Assembly: GCA_029961685.1 (NCBI GenBank) | Contig: JARWKL010000001.1 | Coordinates: forward strand, 60,189,314-60,253,313 | DNA from: Aristolochia californica | Lineage: Eukaryota > Streptophyta > Magnoliopsida > Piperales > Aristolochiaceae | Reading direction: 5' to 3' | Length of the DNA stretch: 64,000 nt | In this document: positions 10,880-23,626 of the stretch, in pieces | Layout: each line of letters starts with the position of its first letter | Numbering within the stretch: position 1 is the stretch's first letter | Notes under the pieces: model-generated | What the model was told of the DNA's origin: nothing | Database searches by the model: none | Seen by the model: only the letters and a program-made list of their open reading frames with translations | Position numbers and translations under genes: made by a program

Positions 10880-11935
10880 ATCAGAGGTGGCTCTTCTAAG
10901 AAAATATTATACCATATCGGGAATAGAATTTAGGAATTGAAGCGTGATTTTCATTGATGAGGAGACACATATTTATAGAATTATAACAGTGATTGTAAAG
11001 ATTAACTCGTTTGAGTCTATTTGGTACTTGTATTTAAATCCTTATCCTTATCTCTATTGTACCCCACAAGATGGAGTTCCGAGAGGAGAGATTAATTTTG
11101 GTCTTCAAGAAGAGGAAGCGTGGTACTGTGGTAGTAGTTGGGGTGGACTGAATTGCATCGTCCGGTGTGAGGCGCCGATAAGAAGAACGACAATGATTGT
11201 TGCGGATAGCCAGTGAAGGTTGATGGTGGTGGTGGAGTCGATGACAAAGGTTGGTGATGGCTCAAGGAAGTTCAAAACATAGAAGGAGGAAGAAGGGGTC
11301 TCTGGATTGTCACTGGCAAGATGGGATGGCGACGGGCTGCGACTTTTGTGAGGATTTTACGGCAAACCCAGAGCTTTTTAGAGAGAGGAGAAGGGGGAGA
11401 GAAAAGTACTAGGTACCGGCAGCGGCAATCGGCAACGGAGACAGCAGCCTCCGAGAATATATTTCTAGCAAAGGTGAGCTGGTTTTGATTAATCGATTGA
11501 GAGTTTTAATATAATACAAAATTTAGGAATTGAGAATAATATTTGTTGTCATTTTCATTGACAAGGAGACATGTATTTATAGAATTACAACAATGACTGT
11601 AGATATTACAACTCTTCAGACCCAGAGCTTTTTAGAGAGGAGAAAGGGGAGAGAAAAATACCAGGTACCGGCAGCGGCAATTGGCAATGGAGACGGTGGC
11701 CTCGGAGAAAGGATTTCCAGCGATGGTGAGTTGGTTTTGATTAATTGATTGAGAGTTTTGATACAATACAAAATTTAAGAATTGAGAATAATATTTGTTG
11801 TAATTTTCATTGACTAGGAGATAGGTATTTATAGAATTACAATAATGACAATAGATATTACAACTCTTCAGAGTTTGAGTTGTATTTCAATCCTTATCCT
11901 TATCTCTATCTCTATCGTGGGGGGAACCTAAAACA
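10880..11935. repeat. Degenerate LTR-like repeat with a 254 bp internal tandem duplication
   Basis: CCCAGAGCTTTTTAGAGAG occurs near 11367 and again near 11621. It is followed both times by GGTACCGGCAGCGGCAAT and by a GAGAGTTTT-ATACAAAATTTA block. The block ATTTTCATTGA-AGGAGA-A-GTATTTATAGAATTACAA occurs three times (about 10950, 11560, 11805). Such 'TTTATAG AATTACAA' blocks are common in plant LTRs, so this may be an old LTR remnant. No second LTR or primer-binding site was found. Confidence 0.5.
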
Positions 11936-12914
11936 CTGTTACGAGTCTGTGGCATTCATTAGCTTTGATGGAAAAACGAAAAACAGAAAGGCCAAGGTTC
12001 TCCAAGTTGGCAACGGATACGATAACGGTATCTGGGAAATTGATAGGAACTACTGATTCGTTCCAAAGGAAAAATGTTGATAGCATGGGTCGGATCATGG
12101 TATCGAATACCCTACAGAGAATCCTGAATCATGTTGATATTTACCAACTTTATCAAAACTTTGACTGCACCAGTGCATACTTTGCATTTACTAAAGGGTA
12201 TTATTCTTTTACCTTGACGTATCAAAACTAATAGAAGTAACACAAAATGGTAGGCAGGTAACTTCAATCATATTGTAAGAGTGCAACCGTAGGGAAGGCT
12301 GCCCTTGCCTTTTTGCTGAGGTCTGTGGTAGTCAGGGATGGAACCATTAGAGATCAATATAGACGAGATATAATTTGGTTTTATAGGTGACATGACGAAT
12401 AGGGTTGAAAACCCTTGTGTATGAACTGCCGGAAGTCTGCTGTATCTCCCAATATTGATAGTAGATTTCTTCTTTCTCCTCACCTGTAAATGATTATTCA
12501 ATATAATCAGGTTGATTACCCGGTTGTCACAAATTTCAAACTTGGCCTGGGCTAGGGAGGAATTTCCAGAAACAAATCACTAGCTAATTCTCTTGAATGA
12601 ATCGAAATCACTGTTCTATTTACAGAGCTCAAGTAATTGGATTGAGTTCTTTCCACTGCACCATGAACCCAAATAGAACACAAGTTCAGATCACCCAAAA
12701 CGAAGATGACAATGGAGCCTAGATCTTATAAAAAATAAAAAATATTTATACCTCCTCATAATATTGAGGCTTTTCCAAACAATAAGCATCTACCTCTTCT
12801 AACCTATCTACCCCTTCCTGAGAAAAAATGAGATTAGGACGCAAATGAGTTACTTGCTGCAAGCTAGACATCAGTGGAAGCTGCACAGATGGGACTTTTT
12901 ATGCCTGATGTTAA
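11936..12914 (-). other. Probable 3' flank/UTR of the DUF707 gene
   Basis: There is no recognisable coding sequence. The part nearest 12914 should hold the 3' untranslated region and polyadenylation site of the minus-strand DUF707 gene. The open frame at 11965-12231 has no recognisable motif and lies in the flank of the LTR-like repeat. Confidence 0.4.
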
Positions 12915-15900
12915 TCACCACCGAGTTGTAGAATTTGGCAGAGTGATTCCCATTTCCTTATAATAGGCTTTTTCAGCATCCGCCATTCGGCCTTGGAACA
13001 TGGTCCACTCCTTTTTACACCTCTCCCTTACCTGCACAGCGACGATTAACAATTGAGAATTGGGTACAACAATCATGTCTAGAGCTCACAGAAGTTGTCG
13101 AGACGATTAACAGAAGGACAGAAGATGCAACTTCAAGACAGAATTCAGCACATAATATTTACATACCCCTTCCCATGGGGCTTTGCCACCCACTGGCTGA
13201 CCCTGCAACAATGACGTCAAGGATAGAGATAAGTAACTCTCCTGATTCTGGGGCAGGCAAAAGAGGACGACATGAGAGCTTTTCTTACCTGGTTCCCAAG
13301 AGAAGGAACACCCTGATGAACAATCCACTGGGAATCTACAACTCCTATTTTCTCATGGGCCGGCTATATACACCAAAGAAATTCAAAAGAAATCATAAGT
13401 CAATACAAGTAAATGTGAAATTGAAGATAGAAAATACAGAAAATATATAAATTCTCACTCAAATAGAGTATGATCAAAGACGATTACTTCAGATACGTAG
13501 AACAGCCCAACAACAGGCACATGATCCACAAAAAGTGAAAAACGGAGTTCAATGAGATCCAACTAATCTTTTAGAAACAGCAGACATGTGCTCTACAACA
13601 ACTGTTATAGAATCATTTCAAAATACCAATCCTCAAGGATGCATAAGAGGTATCCACATGAGATGAATGTGAAAGCCAACACAGAAGCGATATTTTAATC
13701 TGTATTAGATATGAAATGCTTGTAAGTGCATGGGGGAGATTTTTTGAAAGGCCACTCAATATTCAACATAAATGCATCAATGCTGCAAGTTATGAATATG
13801 CAGAAGGAAGAAAAAGGGCGAATTAATGGATAACACCACAAGGCTCAGGTGCTCAACTATGTCAATCACCCTGAGCAAGGAAAATACATCAAAATCAAAG
13901 TATGTTTCATCAGACTATTACCAATCACCCTATCTAATTTCTTTTTTTGCACACAGTTCCCAAATTGATGAAGAATCGTCAACTCATGATTTTTAAAAAC
14001 CATAACATTCAGATATGAGAGTAGAGGCACAACAACAATGCCTAAAGCACACACAAACATGTGAACAATGACAACGCATTACCTCTACGCATCTTCGAAG
14101 AGCAAAATCAAGACCCCATCCATGAACCAAATCATTCTGCAAATACCAACTTTATGTTTAGAGTTATTAGTGGCCACCCCTGCACACATCAAACAGGTAG
14201 ACTATTCCGTACCTGAATCATATGCCACACACAGCGCCATGCATCTCGAGAGAATACAGTTGCCATTATTTCAACAAACCTGCACACAGGACACATCATT
14301 TTATGTCTATAATTCTCTTTCATGAAATTTTACCGACTTGGAGAAAAGCAAACAAACTCATTTTGTGTGGTCTTACGCGGCACAAGGTGGCAAATATGGA
14401 TCACTGCACCAGCCAGCTCTCTCCTCTGTGCTTCTGTTAGAAAAAGAATAAACCATAAGATTCTCAAGTTACCAACAGAAACTACAGCAGCTTTCTGCAA
14501 ATGCAGGTGCCGGGTAACTTACTTGTGGACTTCATGATCACCTCTCCGTTTTGTCATCTGCCATGTCAAACCTTTATTTGGCTCCAATCCAGGTTGTGAA
14601 ATCTCTAAGCCGTGTTTCTTCACTAATTTAATATACCTTAAATATGACGAAAAAGAAAAGAAAAGTAGTAATTATAATGCATTTAACCATTTTTTCAAAA
14701 ACCAATGATCTAGACAAAGGTAAAACGCATACTCTTCAGCATTAAAATGCTCCACTCCAAGATCCTCATCCCACAAAAATATATATTCATATGTAGCGAC
14801 AATATCAGGGTGCAGAAAACGTTTAGCATACCACCTGGCAATAAGTCCCACAGTCATGAATCTTAGTATAAGTGTTATCCTTCCAGAAAGCATCAATTTG
14901 GAAACAAAAACTTATAACCTCACCATTTAGTCTGCCTTCTGACATTCACATGAATAGCCCTCTTGGACCACTCAAATTCATCCCATTCACTTGTTCGCCC
15001 GTCATAATGGAAAAGCATGATAGTGAAATTTTCTGAGAACTGCAACAAACAAAACCTCTGCATTCATATACATAATCACATAAGAAGGAAAGCAGCACTA
15101 TGAATTCTACATTTGTAGCAATGTGTACCTTTTTAACAGCAGCATCAATATTCTGTTTTAGATCATATCCAACAGTGAAAGTCACAAGATACTTGGGCTT
15201 GATGGTTAAATCCTGAATGTCGTAAGCAAACACGTAAAAGATTTTAACAAGAGAGTGAGACACTATGAGGAAAAAAAACAGAGAGTCATATGGAGGTCTA
15301 CTTAATAAAGCATCAGAATACTAAAAAGATATGCATAATAATAGTCAACACTCTGCACAAGGTTATTCTTGGTTGAGGAACTGTGTCAGTTTGATTTTAG
15401 CATTCTTTAATAAAAACAAGTTAGTTGACAACCATACTTCACTGGTGCACACCACTCATACCACTCATATGATTTGGAGTTATTTTAGAAGCTTGTTGGA
15501 CATATCATCTACATGGAACCATAGCATGTTGTCATAATTATGCCACAATATTTACACATAGAAAGAACTATTTTTTAGCATAGAGTAAACAGAATTTTTT
15601 TTATATGTTATTTTTTAAATTAAAAATATTCAACTATAGAAGACTTCTCTTACTTCCAGGATGCATGACAACGTAACAAAGTTCACCATGAAATTGTTAA
15701 TATATAATTTTATAAACCAATCACAATGCTGCTTCATCAGTGAATACTACCCACAAAAAATATCTTTGTTACCATGCCTGCCATATTAAATATATGAAAA
15801 TTTTCGTCTATGATCGGTGCGCACAGGCTTAATGATAACAGATGTCCAATACATCCACATCATGAAGCTAAAATGACTACTGTAACAGAGAGATTGGGTG

Positions 15901-17754
15901 GATTCTCTAACAAAATTAAGGGCTTCAAAGATATTAGGTAGCAAACCATGTCGAATAACACGAGTAAAAAGGAAAACATAGGCCAAAAAGACTTATCGAA
16001 ATGACCTGAAGTAAACCAAATTACATGTCAAGGCTGGTCTAAATATGGCTAGCATCAAGATTACTTTAGCCGTATGAACAAGAATAACTATCTTTTATTA
16101 CTGAAGTAGTATGAACTAAGAACAATTACCTTTCATAACTTAGTAGTATGAACTAAGAACAATTACCTTTCATAACTTTAGTAGTATGAACTATGAACAA
16201 TGTACAATCTCTTCTTGTGTATCAACACTCAGGTCACCATGATACACTCGGTTTTACTCCATATATCTTTTGAGCTAGGCATGCAAATTCTCTTTATCTT
16301 CTATTCACACCACTGACTCCATCACAACATTACTCTCCTTAAAGCTATTCTGCACACCTCTATCCATGTCATTTTGTATAGTGGAAAAAGTCTGACATTG
16401 AATAAAGTAAAGAAAAGCCAATGGGTAATAAAGTTAAACCATAGGCCTCTTAAGTGGCTATTCATTTGGGAGTGGAGCCAAGCTCAACCAAACAATGGTA
16501 TTAGAGCAAGTTGTGTGTAGGGGTGGGCTCCCCAGGTTATTTGCATGTTGTGGCACTATGAAGTGAGAGTCAAGTTATTTGTCTGTTGTAAGCTCCATAA
16601 AGAGAGTTTGTGTGCTGTATGCTCCGTTGGAGTTTGTGCCCATGTTTTAGACCTGTTTTAGACCTGTTAAGGGGGTGTTGAGAGGGAAAAAGTCCAACAT
16701 TGAAGAGAGTTAAGAAAGTCTAATGGGTTTTAAAGTTGAACAATAGGCCTCTTAAGTGGCTAGCCATTTAGGGGAGGAACCTGGCTCAATCCGATACCTT
16801 TTCAATCTTCCCTTAGTTCTTCTCAATTGTTTAACCAATAATCACAAGGCTCTCTATAAAGTTTCCTTTAAAATATGCCCAAATCATATCAAACAACTTT
16901 CTCCTATTTTCTTATCTATTTGCACTACAGTGACACAATTGTTTGAAAGTAATTTTCACTATCTTCTCCATGCTCAAAACAAGTATGTGATTGAGAGAGG
17001 AGAGAGAGAGAGTCAAAAATAAATATGTTTGCAGCAATGGACATACCTCACTGGGCTTACCCCACAACCTGTGGAGATAAAAATCTGATTCTGACACAAC
17101 AATGCCTGGCGGTAGTCTCTCTGCACCTCGAGGATTTGTTGGAACATATATCTGTATCAAAATCAGAAATGAGGTATATATCAGAAAGAAGTGTATAAAA
17201 TATATTGCAGATTTTAGCAAAAGCATTAAAAATTACACGATTACCTTAGAGGTGTCATTTAGAATCTGAGCTTCAGTTGGATTGTTGTTATTCTGATCTT
17301 TTACAGAATCAAAAGCTTGATTCAAAATTGTTTGGGTTCTAAGACCCGAAGTTCGGTCTTCAATGTAAGCAAGATCTATGGAGGGTAAAATACTTGTTGG
17401 AAAGTTGAACTGTCAAATAAAGCAATGCATTACAGAGATACATCAGTTTACTGACTACCATATCTAAGATATGCATGGACCAGCTGCTGGGAAATAAATA
17501 ATACAGACCTTTGTAAAGGAAGCTGTCGGGAAGGAAATGCCTATCAAGAAACCAATAACTACACCAACAACAGTTGTTATTATAAGCCTCATAGTCTCAT
17601 TTGGCTTTTTGAGCAACCCACTGAAATAGAAAACAGACAAACAAAGGGGACAAGCAGAGGAAGGATATGAATACTCCTTGACAAGTGGATGTAATAACGG
17701 CTAATAAAAATTTCAGCTTTCAAACCTGCGGGCAAGGCTCCCCATTTTGGTCAT
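12915..17754 (-). CDS. DUF707 family single-pass membrane protein (14 coding exons)
   Basis: Coding exons on the minus strand: 17726-17754, 17509-17620, 17245-17409, 17047-17151, 15129-15212, 14924-15039, 14733-14834, 14523-14636, 14377-14433, 14213-14279, 14083-14136, 13289-13363, 13167-13202 and 12915-13031. All have GT-AG introns, and together they give an uninterrupted 410-aa protein. Residues 20-40 (MRLIITTVVGVVIGFLIGIS) form an N-terminal signal anchor, so a Golgi/endomembrane type II topology is likely. The DUF707 domain follows: IYVPTNPRGAERLPPG, DLTIKPKYLVTFTVGY, then FLHPDIVATYEYIFLWDEDL with a WDED motif at 225-228, GWCSDPYLPPCAA, and NDLVHGWGLDFALRRC. The biochemical function of DUF707 is unknown; the DxD-like motif and topology would suit a glycosyltransferase-type enzyme, but that is inference. 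Some family members are labelled 'lysine ketoglutarate reductase trans-splicing related', which says nothing about activity. Intron 4 (15213-17046) holds a TRIM. Confidence 0.93.
16105..16205. repeat. About 40 bp tandem triplication in DUF707 intron 4
   Basis: TAGTATGAACTAAGAACAAT with the following TACCTTTCATAACTT is repeated three times in a row, the last copy diverged (CTATGAACAATG). Confidence 0.8.
16375..16796 (+). mobile_element. TRIM retroelement in DUF707 intron 4
   Basis: Two direct terminal repeats of about 120 bp (16375-16494 and 16676-16796) share GGCCTCTTAAGTGGCTA and AAAAAGTC-AACATTGAA. Directly after the first is TGGTATTAGAGCA (16496-16508), a Met-tRNA primer-binding site with one change. 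Directly before the second is a polypurine tract TTAAGGGGG (16667-16675). The interior is only about 180 bp and has no coding capacity. It is opposite in orientation to the host gene. Confidence 0.8.
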
Positions 17755-19700
17755 GATTTTCCAACTCTTAAGCAACAACAAATGCGACAGTCTGGCAATT
17801 CACAGCTACTGCACATTTTTCAAGAAGTAGATATTTGCCTTCAGAAAGGAGCAAAAAATCTCACGATATCTAACACACACACACACACAAAAAAAAAAAA
17901 ATACAAATGAAAGACAGAAGGCTGAAGCTATAATCACTTCCAGCCGAACATAATGATATATATTAATTGAAAAAGATAGTGTAGAGTTTATAGTGTATAC
18001 CAACTGAATGTTACATAAGTAGGTAGCCTACCATCCGAATGAGATACAAAATGTTAGAAAAAAAAAGCACATGGAAAATAGGAAATAAAATAATTTATAG
18101 GCCTTGGTTTTCAAAGACCAAGACTTTTTTTTTTTTACACAAAAGCAAAAGAGAGATTGTACTAAGAGATGAGAAAATTATGAACTAATACCCCCACATG
18201 CCGAAGGTGCAGGCTAGAACACAGAAAAAAACTTATAAAAAAATGAAGTTCAAATTTGTTATGTTCAAAGGTTAGAATACTCTAGGGAAAGCAAAAATAA
18301 GGAAAAAAATACAAAAAAAATAACAAGAACAAACTAGTCCACAAGGATAAAAAAAAATAAAAATAAAAATAAATGGTCAGCACACTGTCACTGCCAAACA
18401 GTCATGACCTCCAACTACCAATCTACTAGAACCTTACAGGATAGACATGTAAAGAGTTGCAATCAGAACAAACTAGTCCACAAGAATTAAAAAAAAAAAA
18501 AAAAGAATGGTCAGCACACTGTCACTGCCAAACAGTCATGACCTCCAACTACCGATCTACTAAAACCTCACAGAATAGACATGTAAAGAATTGCAATCTG
18601 TGATCAAGTAGCACAAGCAAAAGCCTTTTTTTTTAAACATCTTCAATTTTTCCAATTTTGAGTGGAACGAGCCACAGGAGCTCCTTGGAACCAAGACAAC
18701 TTTCCAAAGCGAGAAAAATCTCTAACTCAAAACAACAACTGAGATAGTTCACATAGGATTACTGTTCAAGGAAAATGAAAGTTGATTATTTTCAATGTTT
18801 GCTATTATACAGTTAAAACTCAGAGCAAATATTTTCTTATGGGGAGACCCAGAAATCAATTTAGAGTAAGCCGAATTCATAGTAGCAAACTCAATCAACT
18901 TTACGTGATTCAAGAAAACATCAGCAGACAGAAAGCATGCTTCCCCTCGTTTCCGAATAACACTACAAAAGAAGAAGCTTTACTACAGGAGGCAAACGCA
19001 GAACCGTGTACTTTATACAATTATTATCCTCCACGAACAAGGTTTACCAAACACTCATTATAACAAAAGCAATCACGAGAACACACAAAATGCAGAGTAA
19101 ACTACAACTACTTTTGGCAACACTAGTTAGAACCCGATAATCCTAATTGCATGACCATACGGAAAAACGAGAACAAGAAAAGGTACCCAGAAACAGCAAA
19201 CCACCCAACCAACCAAAACACCAAAGATAACCCAAATTTGAACTCTACAATCAAAGTTAGTAAAAACCAAGCAGAACGAAGCACAACCCGCCAGTCTCAA
19301 AACCGCCAAAAAGATAAAAAGAAAGAAGAAAACTGTGAGCAGAAGAAAAAAACACACGGCAACGTACCCGGAATCTAAAACCATAGAAACAATGATCCAC
19401 ACCGCAACAGAGCACTCTTAAGATGAGACCGAGCGAACAATTCCCCACGTTCTAAATAGGCGGCTTCCGGAAAGCAAAACAGAGAGAACGAGAAAAGAGG
19501 CAAGGAGGCGTGGGGGAGTAGCCCGGCACCTTTAAAAACTCCGTGACCGCGTTTCTGAACCCAAAAGGAAACGGACTCTGATTCGATTTCTTCGTGAGGT
19601 CCTTTTGCGAAGAGAGCGTGCTTGAGCACGCATCTATGTAACGAGAGAACGAACGGGAAAAAATTACACGAATGCGAGCAAACCAAGTAAATTGATTTTC
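17755..19700 (-). promoter_or_regulatory. DUF707 5' UTR, UTR intron and promoter region
   Basis: A short 5' UTR segment (17755-17808) precedes the start codon, with an acceptor TGTGCAG just upstream on the minus strand. A GC-richer block at about 19370-19690 looks like a first non-coding exon ending at a donor (CCG then gtacgttgcc, near 19366). This makes a roughly 1.55 kb UTR intron containing poly-A/T runs and a 139 bp duplication. The assignment of the first exon is inferred. Confidence 0.4.
18327..18605. repeat. Tandem duplication, 2 x 139 bp
   Basis: GAACAAACTAGTCCACAAG begins both copies (18327 and 18466). Each then has an A-rich tract, GGTCAGCACACTGTCACTGC and ATAGACATGTAAAGA. The two copies differ mainly in the length of the A-rich tract. 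Confidence 0.9.
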
Positions 19701-20419
19701 TTCATTTCTTTATTCGCCTGAATCACTCCCTCGCAGCGCCTCACGTTGCTGATCAGCCTCGCCACTTATCTCACCTCACCACCCAAATTATTCAGACTCA
19801 TTAAATGAGAAGCGCAATGTTACAAACACACCTGTGAGCCTCTCATGTCTCTGCTCCTTCTTTATAATTTTAAATTATTTAGTATTATTCGCTAGTGTAA
19901 CTTAAAAGGATCAATATAAGTAGCTTTTTGAGTAAAGTAAGGATCCTGGCATGTTCATCCCCTTAAATGAAGCTAGGAAAGTCAATATCCTTATGGAAGA
20001 ATGAACAAATGTATTAAGATTGAATGGAATATAGAATACAGATTAGAGTGGGCACTTTATTAAAAGAGGAGAGAGCACTTTGGTGCAATAGAAAAGTAGA
20101 GAAAAAGAGTGCTTTCTTCAGAGATACGCCCACCCGTTTCTTTACATTATAAAAAAAGTAGGAATCTATGCACATTCCCTTTCCTGCGCAGTCCTTTCTG
20201 GTTACAAAATCTGTAGCTCTCAAATCGATTTCTTATCTTTGCTTTGATTAATTTAATTGTGAATTTAGAATGTTTTGGGAGGTTCCTTAAATGAGGGTGT
20301 GGGTTAAACGGAGAAATCGACCTAACCCACTAGAAACGCAAGGATAGGTCAACCCTTCACCTCATGATAGTATTAACTTTTTTAAATCCAACATGTATTA
20401 ATCAATATGTCCCTCTCCC
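19701..20419. other. Intergenic, nothing recognised
   Basis: AT-rich sequence upstream of the DUF707 gene. No gene, repeat end or RNA feature could be supported. Confidence 0.4.
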
Positions 20420-21053
20420 TAAGGGTGGCATCAAGCCTAACCGGTTGGCAAAAAGTTCGGTTTTGCTCAATTTTTACTTGAGCTCAGATCAAACTCAAAC
20501 ATGAAATAAAGCTCGTTAAGTATAACAAGTCAAACTCAAGATTTTCCAAGTTTGACTTGTTAACTTTTGAGTTGACTCGTTGCCATAATTTTTTTTATGA
20601 AAATACCTTTTACTCTTATTACTCTTGTCAATTCCTTTTTTAGTTGGTTGATAGTTATTTTTATTTATTTCGTTCAACCCTTTTGGGTTCCTCAACATTT
20701 AATATTATTATTTACCGATAAAATAAACATTATTGATGGAGGTGTTTGCTCTTTCTTGTAAATCTATTAAACTGGTTATTATACATTAGTATGCTCTATT
20801 TTAAAGTCTTCGACTCCTCTGTGATAACTTGCAATTCAATTGTACTAAGTTCATCATAATATTCTATTTATTTACATATAAATATATTTATAGTTTTAAA
20901 TAGATGTTGGAGTTCGAACTTGGTTAAAATATTTGGGCTCGAGTTCGATTCCGATTTTAGGCTCAAGGTTGAGCTTGAGTTCAAAGCTTTCAGGTGAAGC
21001 CAAACTCGAACATATACAAGTTTCGAGTCTGACTCGATTCAATTCTACCCCTA
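20420..21053. mobile_element. hAT-like non-autonomous element
   Basis: The ends TAAGGGTGGCATC and (inverted) TAGGGGTAGAATT are diverged terminal inverted repeats of the TAGGGGTG type seen in hAT elements. The flanking 8 bp CCTCTCCC (20412-20419) and CGTCTCCC (21054-21061) match at 7 of 8 positions. The interior repeats GAGCTTGAGTTC-like words and has no coding frame. No transposase is present. Confidence 0.65.
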
Positions 21054-21639
21054 CGTCTCCCCGTATACTTATGGGGTTAGAATTGCAGGACCATGTTGGG
21101 TTTTCAAAAATGCCCTTAAAACCCTATTTTGCACCCCCACTAATTCAAATGCTAAAAAAGTAGAACCAATAAATAAATATAAAATCTAACTCTAATCAAG
21201 GGAAAAAATATAGAATTGGATTAATTTTCTTCTATTTAAATAACATTCTTTAGAGTTTCAATTGCTCAAATCTTGTTTATATGTGTATTAATGTTTCCAA
21301 TTATGCAAATGATAAGGAATGCGTGGTGCTAGAGTTACATAGTATAGACACATGGGTCAACAGATTCCAATTCCAAATGATGGAAATTTCCTTGTTCATG
21401 GAATTCAAAACCCCTCTTCTCCTTTCTTCCACTGGACAATGAAAGGTGTGAGCTTTATCAATTAGGTGGCGAGTGGCGATCACTTTCTCCCTCTCATTTT
21501 ATTTCCTTTCTTATTCATTACCCCCCCAAACTCGTTTCTCCAAATTCCACGCTCAGAGAGAAATCCTGCCGAGTCTTACACGACGCCAGAAGACTGATCA
21601 AATTAGGTGAACGACGACTTCCCTACTCGCAGATTTTCC

Positions 21640-22560
21640 AAAGTTGACGCCTTACAATATTAATCAAAGTCTCCGACTTAAAAAACGGGAGAGAATTAAT
21701 GATGGAAGACTGACCATGGAGAAAATTTGATAAAATTGGGTCCCCCCTCTGAGAAGGAAATGAAGAGGAGGAATGGGGATCTCTCCCTTTCCATCCTCCT
21801 CCTGACTGAAGAAAGAGGTGGCAGCTGCCCTCCTCCTCCAGGCAGAGGGTGGAGGACACCAGCCTCCCTACTACAGACAAAGGAGGGAGGAAGGCGACTG
21901 ACCCTCATGTCTTTCTTTCCTTCTTTTAGTAGGCCTATTAGCGTACTCTGAGAATGAAAGTGAAAGTTCTTTCACTAGTGAAAATTACCTATAACTTGCT
22001 AGCGCTCTTTCTTAAGAAAAATGGTTGAAAGTGAAATCACTCCTTAAGACTAGTGAATTCACTTTCACTCACATGCTCACTGCTCACTCGTTCTCTCACT
22101 CTTGTTTTGCCCATTTTACCCTCTCACTGTTGTATTTAAATATAATAAAATTAAGTATTTGTTAAAATATATTATTTTAAATATTTAATTATTTATTAAT
22201 TTAAACAAGTTGAAATTTATCTTGGTTTATTAAAAAAATAGTTAAATAAAATTATCTTATAAAGATTAAATCTATCAGATTCATTCTATATAATAAAATA
22301 CCATATTTTTTATTTATATAAATTCATGATTTTAATATTATATTTGATTTACACTTTAAGAATTTAGATATTACAAAAGTAACAATTTGATTAAGTATTT
22401 GGATATTATAAAAGTAAATGTTTGTTCGAATATTTTAATTTTAGATATTTAAATAAATAAATATTTATTTATTTTTAAATTTTTTTATTAATTTTAAATA
22501 AGTTATAATTATTTTTTAAAATATATATTAGTGTACTCTGAAAATGAAAATGAAAGTTCT
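21640..22560. repeat. Inverted repeat arm L (partner 33.1-34.77 kb) with an AT-rich element
   Basis: 21640-21940 matches the reverse complement of about 34460-34765 almost base for base (TCAAAGTCTCCGACTTAAAA, TTTGATAAAATTGGGTCCCC). An AT-rich element follows, beginning TTA-GCGTACTCTGAGAATG and containing TTTCACTAGTGAAA. This also continues in the partner, which has extra internal repeats of about 300 bp. The proline- and glycine-rich open frames here come from CT/GA-rich repeat DNA and are not called as genes. Confidence 0.8.
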
Positions 22561-23626
22561 TTCACTCTCTTGCAATCTTGTTCTGAGAAATTTCATAGAT
22601 GTATATAGCAGACTTCTCTTTCAGCAACTAATGTTTCCCTTTGTTAGTGTCAACTTCTCTTTCAGTTTCATACTTCATGTTGACAACAGCTGACTTCGAA
22701 TGCGTATTCCTGAAGGAAATTAAGAATTGCCGAATAATTTTTAAAAGCAATGAGTTTAAGAACAACAAAATACAAGAAGACATTCGAGAAGAATGCAGCA
22801 AATTATTCTCTGTCTCCAGAAAAATTCGACCATCTACGAAATAATTTACTTCCAACTGTTACATGTTGTAGGATTTAAAGAAGAAGAAACACAATTTCAA
22901 AAGATCTTCCAGGAAAATAAGGATATTTTTTCAAAAAAATAGATTCTGCAATTCGGGAAAGCCATCATTCTCAGTAAGAAAACCATGATTTGATTTTCTT
23001 GTCCATAAATTTCTTGTTGTCATGTAGTTTCAATGATAGCAACACTCTGAGATGCTATTAATTGGAATGTGTTTCTGAGCTTGAGAATTAGAATCACAAT
23101 AAAGAGTCTACCAGTGTGAGAATACTGCAAAACCCTCCATTAACCTCTATTTATAGTTCTTATATATTGGTCTTGTGCAAAACTTGAAATCCAATTTCTA
23201 TTTAGTGCAGGCGATTCTAACATTATGCTTGACAAATTGAAGAACATCTATATTAAGAAAAAATCCAAGAACCACATGTTGGACAAGGATTTCTGAGAAA
23301 CTTTCAATGTTAACAGGATAAAAGGAAAACTATTTTCTTCAGCAAGCTGCAGTTTCTCTTAGAATGAAGTAACTCAACCTAACTGCTGTAGCTTCTACTC
23401 CCAACAAAGAGAACAGATAACAGAGGAGCACCATTGACAGTTAAAAGTAAGTTTAGGGAGAGAGAAAGAGAGAGAGAATCTACCAAAATCTGTTGAACAT
23501 CTTAAAATAAAATCCTCAAGACCTAAAAGAGCAAAGCACTACACATGACTGCCTCCTTATTGTCCTTTCTCAGGTTGATCCCTGAATAACTGACAGAGAA
23601 TCAAACATAAGACTTCTGAATGAACC
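22561..23626. other. Intergenic and 3' flank of the uS17m gene, nothing recognised
   Basis: AT-rich single-copy sequence; a GAGAGAAAGAGAGAGAGAGA tract lies near 23458-23477. No coding or RNA feature could be supported. The side nearest 23626 should include the uS17m 3' UTR. Confidence 0.4.

Noticed and set aside
19127..19448. Hydrophobic minus-strand frames in the DUF707 upstream region.
   Set aside because: They lie in the inferred 5' UTR intron and leader, show no family motif, and overlap each other in different frames.
21696..21951. Paired frames rich in Pro/Gly/Arg, also found at 34336-34718.
   Set aside because: They occur on both strands of the same inverted repeat, without splice or promoter context; GA/CT-rich repeat DNA explains them.
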